Made by a program: the position numbers and the translations under genes. From positions 3,906,001 through 3,970,000 of the forward strand of contig NZ_CP022315.1 of the NCBI RefSeq assembly GCF_002216775.1: 64,000 nt of DNA, in the 5' to 3' direction. Source of the DNA: Virgibacillus phasianinus (GTDB taxonomy: Bacteria; Bacillota; Bacilli; Bacillales; Amphibacillaceae). The notes under the pieces were generated by a model. That model saw nothing but the letters and a program-made list of their open reading frames with translations, did no database searches and was not told the DNA's origin. This document shows, piece after piece, positions 52,416 through 61,386 of the stretch (position 1 is its first letter; each line of letters opens with the position of its first letter).

Positions 52416-52862
52416 GTGTCAAAGAAAACAAATTACGATAGAGAGTTAGATAATTTTGATTCTGCTGAAGCAATCAAGGGGAAGGAAAAACATTTCTCTG
52501 AAAACAAATATGTAGCTAAACTGCTTAACTATGCTCAGAAAATGGGAGTCAAGGTTTCCTACTATAGCCTGCTTTTATTTTACGGATTTAAAAGTCCCAA
52601 CACTCCTAAATCGACCAAAATTACCATAGCAGGTGCCTTAGGTTATCTTATTCTTCCCATCGATGTGGTGCCTGACATCATTCCATTTATTGGGTTTGCA
52701 GACGATGCAATGGTGGTTGTTTACGCCTTATATAGGATAAAATCATACATTGATGATTCGATAAAACAACAAGCACATGAACGAATGAAAAAGATTTTTG
52801 GTGAAATCTATGATGGGAATAATGAGATAGAGGAAGATTTTAAACCGGAAAATGAGGAGTAG
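52416..52862 (+). CDS. YkvA-family membrane protein (DUF1232)
   Basis: The 148-residue protein contains the DUF1232 core YLILPIDVVPDIIPFIGFAD (about residues 87-106) with hydrophobic helices around it and an acidic C-terminus. The function is unknown. GTG 52416 follows AAGGAGAG. A terminator follows at 52937-52977. Confidence 0.87.
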   Translation: MSKKTNYDRELDNFDSAEAIKGKEKHFSENKYVAKLLNYAQKMGVKVSYYSLLLFYGFKSPNTPKSTKITIAGALGYLILPIDVVPDIIPFIGFADDAMVVVYALYRIKSYIDDSIKQQAHERMKKIFGEIYDGNNEIEEDFKPENEE

Positions 52863-52936
52863 ATTGGGAGAACACCTATTATCGCTCTGGATTGTAAATA
52901 TTCAATTAAAAGGATCAAACAAGGAAGAAAAGATTG

Positions 52937-52977
52937 AAGGGGCTATAGGAAATCAAGGTTCCGGCCCCTTTTCTATA
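52937..52977 (+). terminator. Terminator after the YkvA gene
   Basis: AAGGGGC and GCCCCTT arms with a TTTTC tail. Confidence 0.7.
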
Positions 52978-53029
52978 TTGTGCGTAAGAAACAACTTATT
53001 TCCTCACCGCTATTCTCATAATACCTACA

Positions 53030-53254
53030 TTAGACGTTCGATCTATCCCTGTTAAATTGTTGAGTGGCCTGATTACCCTGGGTTCTTTTATATATAGTTG
53101 ATCCGGCTTCGTAATAATCCCGCCATTTTTTATTTTCTTCCTCCATTTTTTTGTTTTCATTCAACAAATTTTCCATTTCCTCCAACAGGGAACGATTCAT
53201 CTCCGTAGCCCTCTTGATTGTTTCTTTCATCTTTTGCCGATCCTGCTCATTCAT
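53030..53254 (-). CDS. Small coiled-coil protein
   Basis: The 74-residue product MNEQDRQKMKETIKRATEMN continues as a charged coiled coil (LLEEMENLLNENKKMEEENK), then a polar tail rich in Gln and Asn. No membrane segment. ATG 53254 follows AGGAGGG. Function unknown. Confidence 0.7.
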   Translation of the reverse strand: MNEQDRQKMKETIKRATEMNRSLLEEMENLLNENKKMEEENKKWRDYYEAGSTIYKRTQGNQATQQFNRDRSNV

Positions 53255-53585
53255 TGTATCCCTCCTCGAAATAAGATTTTAAAAATTATTAGCTTTCTTC
53301 GTTTTTCAGTTCGTTAAAGCATAAAATACACGCATAACTAAGTATTCAACAGGGAATTAATAAATCCTTCTTGTATATTTCTTCCAGTTCTTATGTAACT
53401 TGGCCACTCTTAAAATTGGTGATATTATATCTTACGAGTTGATCCCTTCCGCAGTGGGTGTCATTTTTATAAATTATCTAAAAAGTTCCAGAAAGCCGAC
53501 AGCGAAAAATGCGAATGCGACACTTTTCCATTTCAAAGCAGTTATTATAACTCAAATAAAGTCACCCCAAAACGAAGCACTTTAA
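53255..53585. other. Gap without a supported gene
   Basis: A plus-strand open frame exists (53400-53585) but lacks a binding site and reads like a chance frame. The region is the upstream part of the promoter at 53586. Confidence 0.3.
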
Positions 53586-53614
53586 TTGACAAAAAAATTT
53601 ACTTATGCTATAAT
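53586..53614 (+). promoter_or_regulatory. Consensus sigma-A promoter
   Basis: TTGACA (53586-53591) and TATAAT (53609-53614) with a 17-base spacer: a perfect consensus. It drives the methyltransferase gene at 53696 through a leader that contains a hairpin. Confidence 0.85.
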
Positions 53615-53640
53615 TTAAGTTTTAATTTATTTTGTGTATA

Positions 53641-53680
53641 ATAAGATTCTCCTGGCCAGGGGAATCTTATTTTTGTTTTA
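53641..53680 (+). terminator. Intrinsic-terminator-like hairpin in the leader (possible attenuator)
   Basis: ATAAGATTCTCCTGG pairs with CCAGGGGAATCTTAT (one wobble pair), followed by TTTTTGTTTT, between the consensus promoter and the methyltransferase ribosome binding site. It would stop transcription unless overcome. Confidence 0.6.
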
Positions 53681-53695
53681 TGGGAGGATTAATGT

Positions 53696-54613
53696 ATGGA
53701 GAAAAATGAATCAAGTTTAACTTCCTTAATATCAGCTTTTGGTCGAGCATACCACAGTAAACATGACACACCAAAAATTTTCGATGATTTTATTGCAAGA
53801 GAATTAATTACCAAAAAGGAATTTTGTGATATCCGTGAAAACATGATTAAAGGAATTCAATTCTTTAATAATGAAATTGCTGAGAAGTTTCAAGATCATC
53901 CTGATGAAATTTTAAAATGGATTACACAAGTTCAACTTTCTCCAACTCCTTTAGCACGCGCCGCCTATTGTGAAAATGTATTGTTTCATGAAATCGTACT
54001 AGGCGCTGAACAGTATGTCATTCTGGGAGCCGGATTAGATACCTTTTGTTTCCGAAACCAAGAATTAAACAACGACTTAGAAATATTTGAAGTAGATTAT
54101 CCGTCAGCACAAGATTTTAAAAAGAAAAGGTTAGCAGATGCTAATTATCAAATTCCAGTTAATCTTCACTTTATCTCAATGGATTTCACCACAGATTTTA
54201 TTATGCAAAATCTTATTGACGGAGGTTTTATGCCTCACAAAAAAACTTTCTTTAGTCTTTTAGGTGTTTCATATTATTTAACAAAAGAAGAAAATGGCAA
54301 TTTAATTAATGAATTATTTACAAAAGTCCCATCAGGAAGTTCCATCGTTTTTGATTATGCGGACAACGAACTTTTTGAAGAAAAAGGTGTGTCCAATCGC
54401 GTTCAAAATATGGTTCAAATGGCTTCAGCAAGTGGTGAGCCAATGAAATCATGTTTTACTTATGAGGAAATGGAAAAAATGCTGGAAGACTCAGGTCTAC
54501 TCATTTATGAACATTTATCACCAGTTGCTATTAATAATCAGTTCTTTGGTGATCGTTCAGATTATTTGTCTGCATTCGAAACGATTCATTACATCCATGC
54601 TGTAAAAAAATAA
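53696..54613 (+). CDS. LCMT-type class I SAM-dependent methyltransferase
   Basis: The 305-residue protein is a methyltransferase of the leucine carboxyl methyltransferase/PPM1-like group. The SAM-binding motif is YVILGAGLDTFCFR, followed by EIFEVDYPSAQDFKKKRL and LLGVSYYLTKEE. Bacterial members methylate small metabolites or polyketides; the substrate is unknown. ATG 53696 follows GGGAGG. A relative on the other strand (57733-58617) shares the motif and gene length. Confidence 0.85.
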   Translation: MEKNESSLTSLISAFGRAYHSKHDTPKIFDDFIARELITKKEFCDIRENMIKGIQFFNNEIAEKFQDHPDEILKWITQVQLSPTPLARAAYCENVLFHEIVLGAEQYVILGAGLDTFCFRNQELNNDLEIFEVDYPSAQDFKKKRLADANYQIPVNLHFISMDFTTDFIMQNLIDGGFMPHKKTFFSLLGVSYYLTKEENGNLINELFTKVPSGSSIVFDYADNELFEEKGVSNRVQNMVQMASASGEPMKSCFTYEEMEKMLEDSGLLIYEHLSPVAINNQFFGDRSDYLSAFETIHYIHAVKK

Positions 54614-54681
54614 TTTTTGGTTAATAACTAGCCCACCTCTAGTTCAGCCCAACCAATATCTAGGATCCTTTCACAAAAATT

Positions 54682-54721
54682 ACGCCCCAACTTTCCTACA
54701 GCGAAAGTTGGGACGTTTTTG
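54682..54721 (+). terminator. Terminator of the methyltransferase gene
   Basis: CCCCAACTTTC and GAAAGTTGGG arms with TTTTTG tail. Confidence 0.8.
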
Positions 54722-54725
54722 TAAG

Positions 54726-56510
54726 TTATTTATTTTTTGGACCATGACCGCCCTTCACGTAATCTATTCCCAAAGCACGCCCTTGACGTGTGGAGTCAGC
54801 AGCGCCTAGGAAAAAATTAGGGTGTATCCTAATCATTTGAACATTGCCAATATCCCTTGGTTCCTCATCGAACTTGTATCCCAATTGTTCGAGTTGATGA
54901 CGCGTCTCTTCAGGTACACCTTCTTCCCATCGGATATCCGGATAGTCAGGACTGTATATCCGAGGTTCTTCGATTGCTTGCTTTGGTGTCATACCATAAT
55001 CAATCACATTGATAATCGTCTGTGCAACGGAAGTGATTATGGTTTTTCCACCAGGAGATCCTACCGTCATAAATGGTTCACCGTTTTGGTCAAAGACGAT
55101 TGTTGGACTCATGCTGCTCATTGGACGTTTACCAGGCTTGACCTGATTGGCGCCACCAGGTATTGCATCAAAGTCTGTCATTTCATTATTTAACATAAAG
55201 CCGTAACCGGGAACCATAATACCCGTGCCAAATTCCTGTTCAATCGTTGTTGTATAAGAAACTAGATTGCCCCATTGGTCGGCCACCGAAAAATGCGTGG
55301 TTTGTCCCGTCTTTTTATCATTCGGCTGTTCAACATAACCGGGATTCTCACCCTCTTGATAAGCCCATGGGTTTCCAGGCTCCACATTTTTGTTGGCTTT
55401 TCCAAGTTCAATTAACTGGCTGCGCAAATTAATATAGTCTTCATCCAGCATGCCTTCCATCGGTACATTTACAAATTTTGGATCACCTATGTAAGCTCCG
55501 CGGTCGGCATAAGCGAGATGCATTGCTTCAGCTAAAAGATTATATTTTTCAGGCGAACGGGGACCGTATTGTTTCAGATCATAACTTTCCAGCAGATTTA
55601 GAATCTGCAGCACGGTCAAACCACCTGAACTTGGCGGAGGCATCGTTGCAAGCTTATACCCCCGGTAAGTGCCCATTAGTGGTTGATCGATTGTCACATC
55701 ATAGTTATCCAGATCCGCCGTGGTTATGGTACCACCGAAACTTTGTACAGTAGAGGCTAACGCTTCAGCGACTGGGCCTTCGTATAGTGCATCGGACTTG
55801 TTCTTTTCGATCATTTTTAATGTCTTAGCGAGATCCCTTTGAATAAGCATGTCACCCTCTTGAAGTGGTGTGCCATCAGGTAGAAACACCTCTTTGGCGG
55901 CGCTTTTTGACAGCTTTTCCTGGTTGTCCTGTATGGCGTCAGCAAGAACCCAATTCACCTCGACGCCGTGTTTGGCTAATTTTTCAGCTGGTTTCACTAG
56001 CTTTTTCCAGGAGAACGTCCCCCACTTCTCATAGGCTGTTTCAAGTCCTTTTAAAGTACCAGGAATACCAACTGCATCCCCCATCATCACCCGTTCGTCA
56101 AAAGGAATGGGTTCTCCATTCTCATTTAGGAACATATCCGGTTCTGCCCCGGATGAAGCCTTTTCGCGGCTGTCAATAATGACGGTCTTGTCCTTCTCAG
56201 CATCATACACCATCATAAAACCGCCGCCCCCAACACCGGACATCATCGGCTCACTTACATTCAAAGCAAACTGGATTGCAATAGCAGCATCCACGGCATT
56301 CCCGCCTTGTTTCAGGACTTCAGCCCCAATTTTTGTCGCTTCCGGATGGGATGTCGCGACCATGCCTTTTGTCCCCACATCTACTTGATATTTTGGCAGA
56401 TCATCTTTCGGCGGCTTGCCATGCCCATCCGCGTGAATGGCTGGTATGTTGATACTAAGCAGCAAACACAAGGCCAATAACACAGAAATAACTTTTAGAT
56501 AATTACGCAT
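54726..56510 (-). CDS. ggt: Gamma-glutamyltransferase
   Basis: The 594-residue exported enzyme starts MRNYLKVISVLLALCLLLSI (signal peptide) and is of the N-terminal-nucleophile type. TGQTTHFSVADQWGNLVSYT carries the catalytic Thr near 404, where the pro-enzyme is cleaved into two chains; GVGGGGFMMVYDA and FGTGIMVPGYGFMLNNEMTD are family motifs. It hydrolyses gamma-glutamyl bonds in glutathione or gamma-polyglutamate. ATG 56510 follows AAAGGAGGG. It is a single gene. Confidence 0.94.
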   Translation of the reverse strand: MRNYLKVISVLLALCLLLSINIPAIHADGHGKPPKDDLPKYQVDVGTKGMVATSHPEATKIGAEVLKQGGNAVDAAIAIQFALNVSEPMMSGVGGGGFMMVYDAEKDKTVIIDSREKASSGAEPDMFLNENGEPIPFDERVMMGDAVGIPGTLKGLETAYEKWGTFSWKKLVKPAEKLAKHGVEVNWVLADAIQDNQEKLSKSAAKEVFLPDGTPLQEGDMLIQRDLAKTLKMIEKNKSDALYEGPVAEALASTVQSFGGTITTADLDNYDVTIDQPLMGTYRGYKLATMPPPSSGGLTVLQILNLLESYDLKQYGPRSPEKYNLLAEAMHLAYADRGAYIGDPKFVNVPMEGMLDEDYINLRSQLIELGKANKNVEPGNPWAYQEGENPGYVEQPNDKKTGQTTHFSVADQWGNLVSYTTTIEQEFGTGIMVPGYGFMLNNEMTDFDAIPGGANQVKPGKRPMSSMSPTIVFDQNGEPFMTVGSPGGKTIITSVAQTIINVIDYGMTPKQAIEEPRIYSPDYPDIRWEEGVPEETRHQLEQLGYKFDEEPRDIGNVQMIRIHPNFFLGAADSTRQGRALGIDYVKGGHGPKNK

Positions 56511-56852
56511 TTATTAAACCCTCCTTTATCGACACATAATAGCAGAATAGTCTAAATATTTTAAGTGCTATTTGTACTATATTTATAGATTTCTTAAACA
56601 GCTCAGAAAGCACATAAGTAATTTAAACAAGGATGCTATTTAAAGAATGACCAATAACCACCCAAATGATAGAGGTCAAAATTCGAAAACAATCATAATG
56701 CCATTATATGTTTCACTACTTTGACTGTTTTTTGTCGAAAGGATGACACTTTCTGTTTTTAAAGGGAAACGGTCTCTTTTGAATTGCGCTTTGCGATTAA
56801 ATTTCTTATGCTAACTGATAAGAAGTTTATTTTATATAGGAGTGAAAAAAGT
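56511..56852. other. Gap without a gene
   Basis: Divergent spacer between ggt and the DUF420 gene. No small gene or repeat recognised; the ATG at 56784 is an in-frame extension of the DUF420 gene without a binding site. Confidence 0.35.
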
Positions 56853-57410
56853 ATGAGTAATGACGTCCATGACACCTACAATGTGAATCAGCGCAATTAC
56901 AATCCGCTGATTTGGTTTCTCTCCATACTTATCGTTGGCATTATTTTAGGGACCTATTACTTGCCAAAAAGCGATGATGGCACCATATGGGGCGTAGAGT
57001 TAACGGTATTGCCAGCGCTGAATGCTATCTTGAATAGCTTCACCTTTATCTTTCTGTTAACGGCCTTAATCATGATTAAAAAGAAAAACATTAAACTGCA
57101 TCGCAGATTTATAGTTGCAGCATTTGTAACAACCTTTTTATTTTTTATTTCCTACTTGACGTACCACTCCATGGCTGAGTCTACAAGCTATGGCGGAGAT
57201 GGTGTGCTCATGTATATTTATTATTTTATCCTGATTACCCATATTGTTCTGGCAGCATTGATTGTGCCACTTGCACTGATCACGCTGGGGAGAGGCCTGA
57301 ATATGCAAGTGAAAAAGCATCGAAAAATCGCACGTTGGACCATGCCGCTCTGGCTGTATGTCAGCCTTACTGGTGTATTGGTCTACTTATTGATCTCGCC
57401 GTACTATTAG
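56853..57410 (+). CDS. ctaM: DUF420 membrane protein (CtaM-like)
   Basis: The 185-residue protein has four or five helices and DUF420 features: LPALNAILNSFTFIFLLTAL, IKLHRRFIVAAFVTTFLFFI and HRKIARWTMPLWLYVSLTGV. Staphylococcal CtaM of this family is needed for aa3-type oxidase function, and the histidines in the helices could bind haem. ATG 56853 follows AGGAG by ten bases. The symbol rests on family only. Confidence 0.8.
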   Translation: MSNDVHDTYNVNQRNYNPLIWFLSILIVGIILGTYYLPKSDDGTIWGVELTVLPALNAILNSFTFIFLLTALIMIKKKNIKLHRRFIVAAFVTTFLFFISYLTYHSMAESTSYGGDGVLMYIYYFILITHIVLAALIVPLALITLGRGLNMQVKKHRKIARWTMPLWLYVSLTGVLVYLLISPYY

Positions 57411-57502
57411 GTAAAATTTAGTGGCCTTGCTGTGCTTTATGGATGAGTAATAGATTTCAACCATTGTTTTAATAACATGGCTCCTTTTTGCTTTTGAAAA
57501 AA

Positions 57503-57580
57503 AGGTTGATCAAAAAACCGTCACCCCAGGCTTAACGGTACTGTAATAACTAAGTGGCTGGTATTTTGATCAATCTTTTT
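57503..57580 (+). terminator. Hairpin after the DUF420 gene
   Basis: GGTTGATCAAAA and TTTTGATCAATC arms enclose about 50 bases and are followed by TTTTTT. Further on, a dispersed CCTTATTCCGGAA element with CGCACCC lies at 57698-57717. Confidence 0.6.
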
Positions 57581-57732
57581 TATATATAAAAATTCCGCAA
57601 TTTCTCCGATGCTCTAGCCAAAGCCCACTCGTCCTGATATCGTCAAAATAACGCTTTATTAGATCACATGGCCCCTATGTACAATTATGGGTGCTAATCC
57701 TTATTCCGGAACCGCACCCTTTACCATAAAAC

Positions 57733-58617
57733 TTATTCAACTTCAGCCAGTGCAAAATACACGTTTTTATGTGCCTGTAGGTTTTCATTTAATCCCGTCA
57801 TATACCGTTTCTTAATATCCACCGGGCTTAAATTCTCAAGCAAGTTTAATCCAAGTTCTGCCATTTCTTCCTTCATACTAGCTGGGTCAAAACCTGTTTT
57901 CATTGGCTCTCCTATCTTATTCATCATGTTTTCTTTCTTTTGCAAGTTAGTGGAAGTGGTTTCCTCATTAAATTCATCTACACTGAAGTAATCAAATACA
58001 ATCATGCTTCCAGCGGGAGTCACTTTTGATAGATTAGTCAGTGTTTTATATACCTCCTCTTTGGATAAGTACATGGTAACCCCCTGCCAGCTGAAAAAGC
58101 TTTTGGATAAGACAGAATAGTTTAGTGATGAATTAAATTTCGTTACTATATCCTCTCGAGTGAAATCTATCGAAATGTAATGCAGGTTGTCTCGAGTGAA
58201 ATCTATCGAAATGTAATGCAGGTTGTCTGGATGATTCCACCCTAACTCATCAACACGCTGACGTTTAAAATTTTGCGTTGCGGGATGATCTAATTCAAAT
58301 ACATGAAGACTTTTTAACAAATCAGGATATCTATATGCAAAAGTATCCAAACCAGCGCCTAAAATTACATACTGCTCCACACCGTTTTCAATTGCCTTCA
58401 TCAAACAATCTTCCGTGTACCGTGAACGGGTGATAGAGGCGGTAGAATGCATTAATGCCTCTTTTGGCATAGTCTGCTCTATCCTATTTTTTTGCTCTTC
58501 AGGAATTAGATCATATCCTAAACAGTCATTGAAAATTTTAGGATTGGTATATTTTGAGTGAATACCTCGAATATAAGCTGTCATCATCGCCGTAAAACTA
58601 ATTTGGTTTTCCTTCAT
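57733..58617 (-). CDS. LCMT-type SAM-dependent methyltransferase with internal duplication
   Basis: The 294-residue protein resembles the methyltransferase at 53696 (YVILGAGLDTFAYRYPDL, VFELDHPATQNFKRQRV, FSWQGVTMYLSKEEV). It carries an exact tandem duplication of DNLHYISIDFTR (about residues 132-155) caused by a 36-bp repeat; the second copy should disturb the strand after the SAM site, so activity is doubtful. ATG 58617 follows AAGGAG. Confidence 0.85.
   Translation of the reverse strand: MKENQISFTAMMTAYIRGIHSKYTNPKIFNDCLGYDLIPEEQKNRIEQTMPKEALMHSTASITRSRYTEDCLMKAIENGVEQYVILGAGLDTFAYRYPDLLKSLHVFELDHPATQNFKRQRVDELGWNHPDNLHYISIDFTRDNLHYISIDFTREDIVTKFNSSLNYSVLSKSFFSWQGVTMYLSKEEVYKTLTNLSKVTPAGSMIVFDYFSVDEFNEETTSTNLQKKENMMNKIGEPMKTGFDPASMKEEMAELGLNLLENLSPVDIKKRYMTGLNENLQAHKNVYFALAEVE
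58154..58225. repeat. Perfect 36-bp tandem duplication inside a gene
   Basis: Positions 58154-58189 are repeated exactly at 58190-58225, in frame, plus a three-base partial. It adds 12 codons to the methyltransferase gene. The absence of any difference points to a recent event. Confidence 0.95.
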
Positions 58618-58672
58618 TTATGAATCTCCTTATGCAAATACTATTTTCACCTGTAAAGCTAATGACGCTTTT

Positions 58673-59167
58673 TTAAAAGCTTCGTTTCCCTGCCCAAGCC
58701 CCCTGCATTTTACTTAGAAGTACAATTTGCCCAATATGATAGGCGTCGTGCATTGCTAAACTTTTCAGTTCAAGCACCAATGAATTATCTTCTCCTGGGA
58801 CCTGTCTGTACAAATCTTCATGTTCTGATTTTGCTAGTATTTTTCCTAGTTCACGATGAACATAAGCGTATTCTTGTTTTGTTTTCTTCCAATTTTCTAT
58901 CGTCTGGGCAGGTAATCGAAAAGTAGATTCATTATTTTCTGCCTGTGGTTCATTCGCTGTTTCACCAAGAAATCGCATCAGAAATCTCTTTTCATAGAAA
59001 AGTAAATGACAAACTAATTCCCAAATAGAATGCATTCCCCCCTCATCTGGTTTCCAAATTGCCTGTTCAAAAGCAATATCCTTTAGCACCTTTTCAAGTG
59101 GTGGAAACCAGTCTTCTTCATCCAAACAGCTTGCCCATTGTTGTAACAAGAATGTCCTTACATCCAT
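58673..59167 (-). CDS. DinB-family protein
   Basis: The 164-residue protein has a DinB four-helix bundle with metal-binding histidines in IWELVCHLLFYEKR and MHDAYHIGQIVLL. DinB-type proteins include thiol transferases such as BstA; the role here is unknown. ATG 59167 follows GATTGGAGG. A small remnant frame overlaps its start. Confidence 0.83.
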   Translation of the reverse strand: MDVRTFLLQQWASCLDEEDWFPPLEKVLKDIAFEQAIWKPDEGGMHSIWELVCHLLFYEKRFLMRFLGETANEPQAENNESTFRLPAQTIENWKKTKQEYAYVHRELGKILAKSEHEDLYRQVPGEDNSLVLELKSLAMHDAYHIGQIVLLSKMQGAWAGKRSF

Positions 59168-59259
59168 TTTCTATTCCTCCAATCTTGTGATCCAGCACCC
59201 CTAGTTCGTTTCTCAACAAAACTGATTGTCATTGGTCCATTAGGTGTTTCTACATACAC
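59158..59259 (-). pseudogene. Small remnant frame overlapping the DinB start
   Basis: The frame VYVETPNGPMTISFVEKRTR then GAGSQDWRNRKWM ends at 59158. It starts at a GTG without a binding site and could continue upstream after one shift into MTIAQTKILS. Possibly a decayed gene, or simply the DinB leader. Confidence 0.3.
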
Positions 59260-59447
59260 TCAGGATTTTCGTTTGAGCAATTGTCATAATTACAACCATC
59301 CCCTGCTATTAATATACGTTTCAGAATATAATTTCGACTTTCTTACGGATATCCCTTCTTTTTATCTCAAAATGGTCCATTCGCCCATGTTAAATCCCCC
59401 CTTAGTTGAAGTCTTAAGTAAGGTAGTTCTTAAATATAAGCTTGTCT

Positions 59448-59495
59448 AAATATGAAGCCCATCGGGATTTATTATGGGCGGCTTCTTTCATATTT
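59448..59495. terminator. Hairpin in gap
   Basis: AAATATGAAGCC and GGCTTC-TTT-CATATTT arms with a three-base bulge. No gene directly attached; the gap otherwise shows nothing. Confidence 0.4.
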
Positions 59496-59590
59496 TGATG
59501 AATCAACGTTTTCGTCTTCTAGAAGAGGATACTTTATGAAAAAAGTGAATTTTAAGCAACCTCTTATTCAATATAATCGCTCGATACATT

Positions 59591-59626
59591 AAAAAAGCGC
59601 AATCCCTTACTTTAGAATCGCGCCCG
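59591..59626 (-). terminator. Terminator/dispersed element after the HEAQH gene
   Basis: On the minus strand GCGCGATT and GATTGCGC (with wobble pairs) are followed by TTTTTT. The GAATCGCGCCCG part is a copy of the dispersed element. Confidence 0.6.
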
Positions 59627-59657
59627 TTTCTGGCACTTTAAATTTTAGATAGATGAA

Positions 59658-60626
59658 TTAAATCACGCTCTCCACCGTATGCACATCCTGTGATTGAAGC
59701 ATACTGGTATGCTCATTAAATAACTTTCTTGCAAAGGAGCGGATTTTGTCATAATTGATTTCAGTCCATTTTTCTATCCGTTTTTCCGCATCTGTACTAA
59801 AAAAGTGTTTAGACAACCGTTTGAGAATAATAAAAGCCGCGTAATTATGCGGATTTGAGTTATTTACTGCCTCAATCAGTAGTTTCTTCATAAATTCATA
59901 ATCAGAGTAATAAATCAATTCGACAAGCTTTGCCCGATATTCCAAGTCATGTCCCTTTAATTTTGGAAATTGTTTATAATCACTATAATGTTGTGCTTCA
60001 TGTTTTAGGAAGGATACTAGAAAGACATCTGTATCCAATTTGTCGCGGTAATTAGGTAATATACAATACAACGCATCTTCTTTTGCCCAACCACCAGCAT
60101 ATACCTTGCCAAATGTTGCGAAGTGCAGCCAGCTTAACATGAGAAAATCATCCAAAAAGCATACCTGCACCATTTCCCTGGTATCAGGAATGTCAACATG
60201 ATATGTTTTTTTGTCTGTAGTTTTCCAAATAAAGGGGCCATAATGGGGTTCAACCTTACCGCCTATAAAGTAAAGTCCTTTCTCATTAAAAATAGTTTTC
60301 AAGTTTTCCTCTGTACCTTTCATATTGGTTCCTTTTTTATCTTTAGGTAAATAACAATTCAATCTTTTTAATAAGTTTGCCCCCGCAGCAGAACGTTCTA
60401 CTTTTTTGGTTAAGACTTCTACAAAGTAATAACGATATTCATTTATCACATTTTCTATCCATTTATCTGCATGAGAGACTTTATAATCTGGATTGTACTG
60501 GTAAAATCGACTATAGTATTTCTTCTCTATTTCAGCTTGCTCTTTGGTTTTGTCCTTAAGACCATTTAAATATTCATAAGTTTTATTTACATCACCCTCT
60601 ACACAAAGGTAAAATAAATTTCTCAT
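59658..60626 (-). CDS. Unknown protein with HEAQH motif
   Basis: The 322-residue protein has KHEAQHYSDYKQF, an HExxH-type zinc-peptidase motif (about residues 215-219), with Glu residues downstream in LEYRAKLVELIY that could be the third ligand. The N-terminus MRNLFYLCVEGDVNKTYEYL lacks a signal peptide. The rest is helical and basic. I know no name for this family; a metallopeptidase role is inferred from the motif only. Flanked by two DinB genes. Confidence 0.65.
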   Translation of the reverse strand: MRNLFYLCVEGDVNKTYEYLNGLKDKTKEQAEIEKKYYSRFYQYNPDYKVSHADKWIENVINEYRYYFVEVLTKKVERSAAGANLLKRLNCYLPKDKKGTNMKGTEENLKTIFNEKGLYFIGGKVEPHYGPFIWKTTDKKTYHVDIPDTREMVQVCFLDDFLMLSWLHFATFGKVYAGGWAKEDALYCILPNYRDKLDTDVFLVSFLKHEAQHYSDYKQFPKLKGHDLEYRAKLVELIYYSDYEFMKKLLIEAVNNSNPHNYAAFIILKRLSKHFFSTDAEKRIEKWTEINYDKIRSFARKLFNEHTSMLQSQDVHTVESVI

Positions 60627-60691
60627 AAGATTACCCCCTCATCTACCCATGTTTTTTTATCCATAGGATGAATGGAAATTAAGAGAAAAAC

Positions 60692-61210
60692 CTATTTTGT
60701 TGAACTGAGTTCATAAAGATAAAAAACATAATCAGTTGGTATACTTGAGTAACCCTGCTGACGTATCATTGCCGTAAGATTTCCGCGATGATATGTGCCA
60801 TGGTTCACAACATGTTGAACCAATTCGGAAAGATAAGTATCTAAACGACCAAATTGAGGATGAACTGGGGAAATCTCTTTATCCAAATTTCTTTCATTGT
60901 TAAGAAAGTATTGATAATCCTCTGACAAATGTTGAAACAGCTTTTCCATTTCTTCAAGACCCTTTTTCTTTGTTTTTTCGTGTGCATGGGCGATGGAAGC
61001 TTGAATCTCTTCCATACTATTCTCCTGCATTACACCGAGCCATATTGTATCAGCCGTATAAATATGTACAAGTGTCTCCGCAATTGTGGGAAAAACATTC
61101 CGTATTTCCCGATCATAAATATCTTTCGGCAATTCTTTCATTCGCAGAAAAAATTTGTTGTTACACCAAACATGATAATCATACAATTGTAACGCATGAT
61201 GTTTTTTCAT
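60692..61210 (-). CDS. DinB-family protein
   Basis: The 172-residue protein starts MKKHHALQLYDYHVWCNNKF and carries DinB histidines in IAETLVHIYTADTIW and VQHVVNHGTYHRGNLTAM. Role unknown; DinB genes are often damage- or stress-induced in Bacillus. ATG 61210 is preferred over the TTG just before it; GAGAGATC precedes. Confidence 0.85.
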   Translation of the reverse strand: MKKHHALQLYDYHVWCNNKFFLRMKELPKDIYDREIRNVFPTIAETLVHIYTADTIWLGVMQENSMEEIQASIAHAHEKTKKKGLEEMEKLFQHLSEDYQYFLNNERNLDKEISPVHPQFGRLDTYLSELVQHVVNHGTYHRGNLTAMIRQQGYSSIPTDYVFYLYELSSTK

Positions 61211-61353
61211 CAAAGATCTCTCCCTCTTGAAATAAAGTTTTTCTACCTATATTATTTCTCTTTTCTTTGACAAAGTCCTTTATTACAAATGCCTTTTTTC
61301 AAAATAACTCTCTTAACTTTTTCTTTATTCCATTATTTCGTCCTACCACAAAC

Positions 61354-61386
61354 AAAAAGCACAATTCTAATTTCAGAATTGCGCCC
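61354..61386 (-). terminator. Terminator/dispersed element
   Basis: On the minus strand GCGCAATTC and GAATTGTGC arms are followed by TTTTTG; it includes the GCGCCCGATTGCG element. Other parts of 61211-61543 show no gene. Confidence 0.65.

Noticed and set aside
53400-53585. Plus-strand frame of 61 codons upstream of the methyltransferase
   Set aside because: It has no binding site, starts at TTG and ends just before the promoter; composition looks random.
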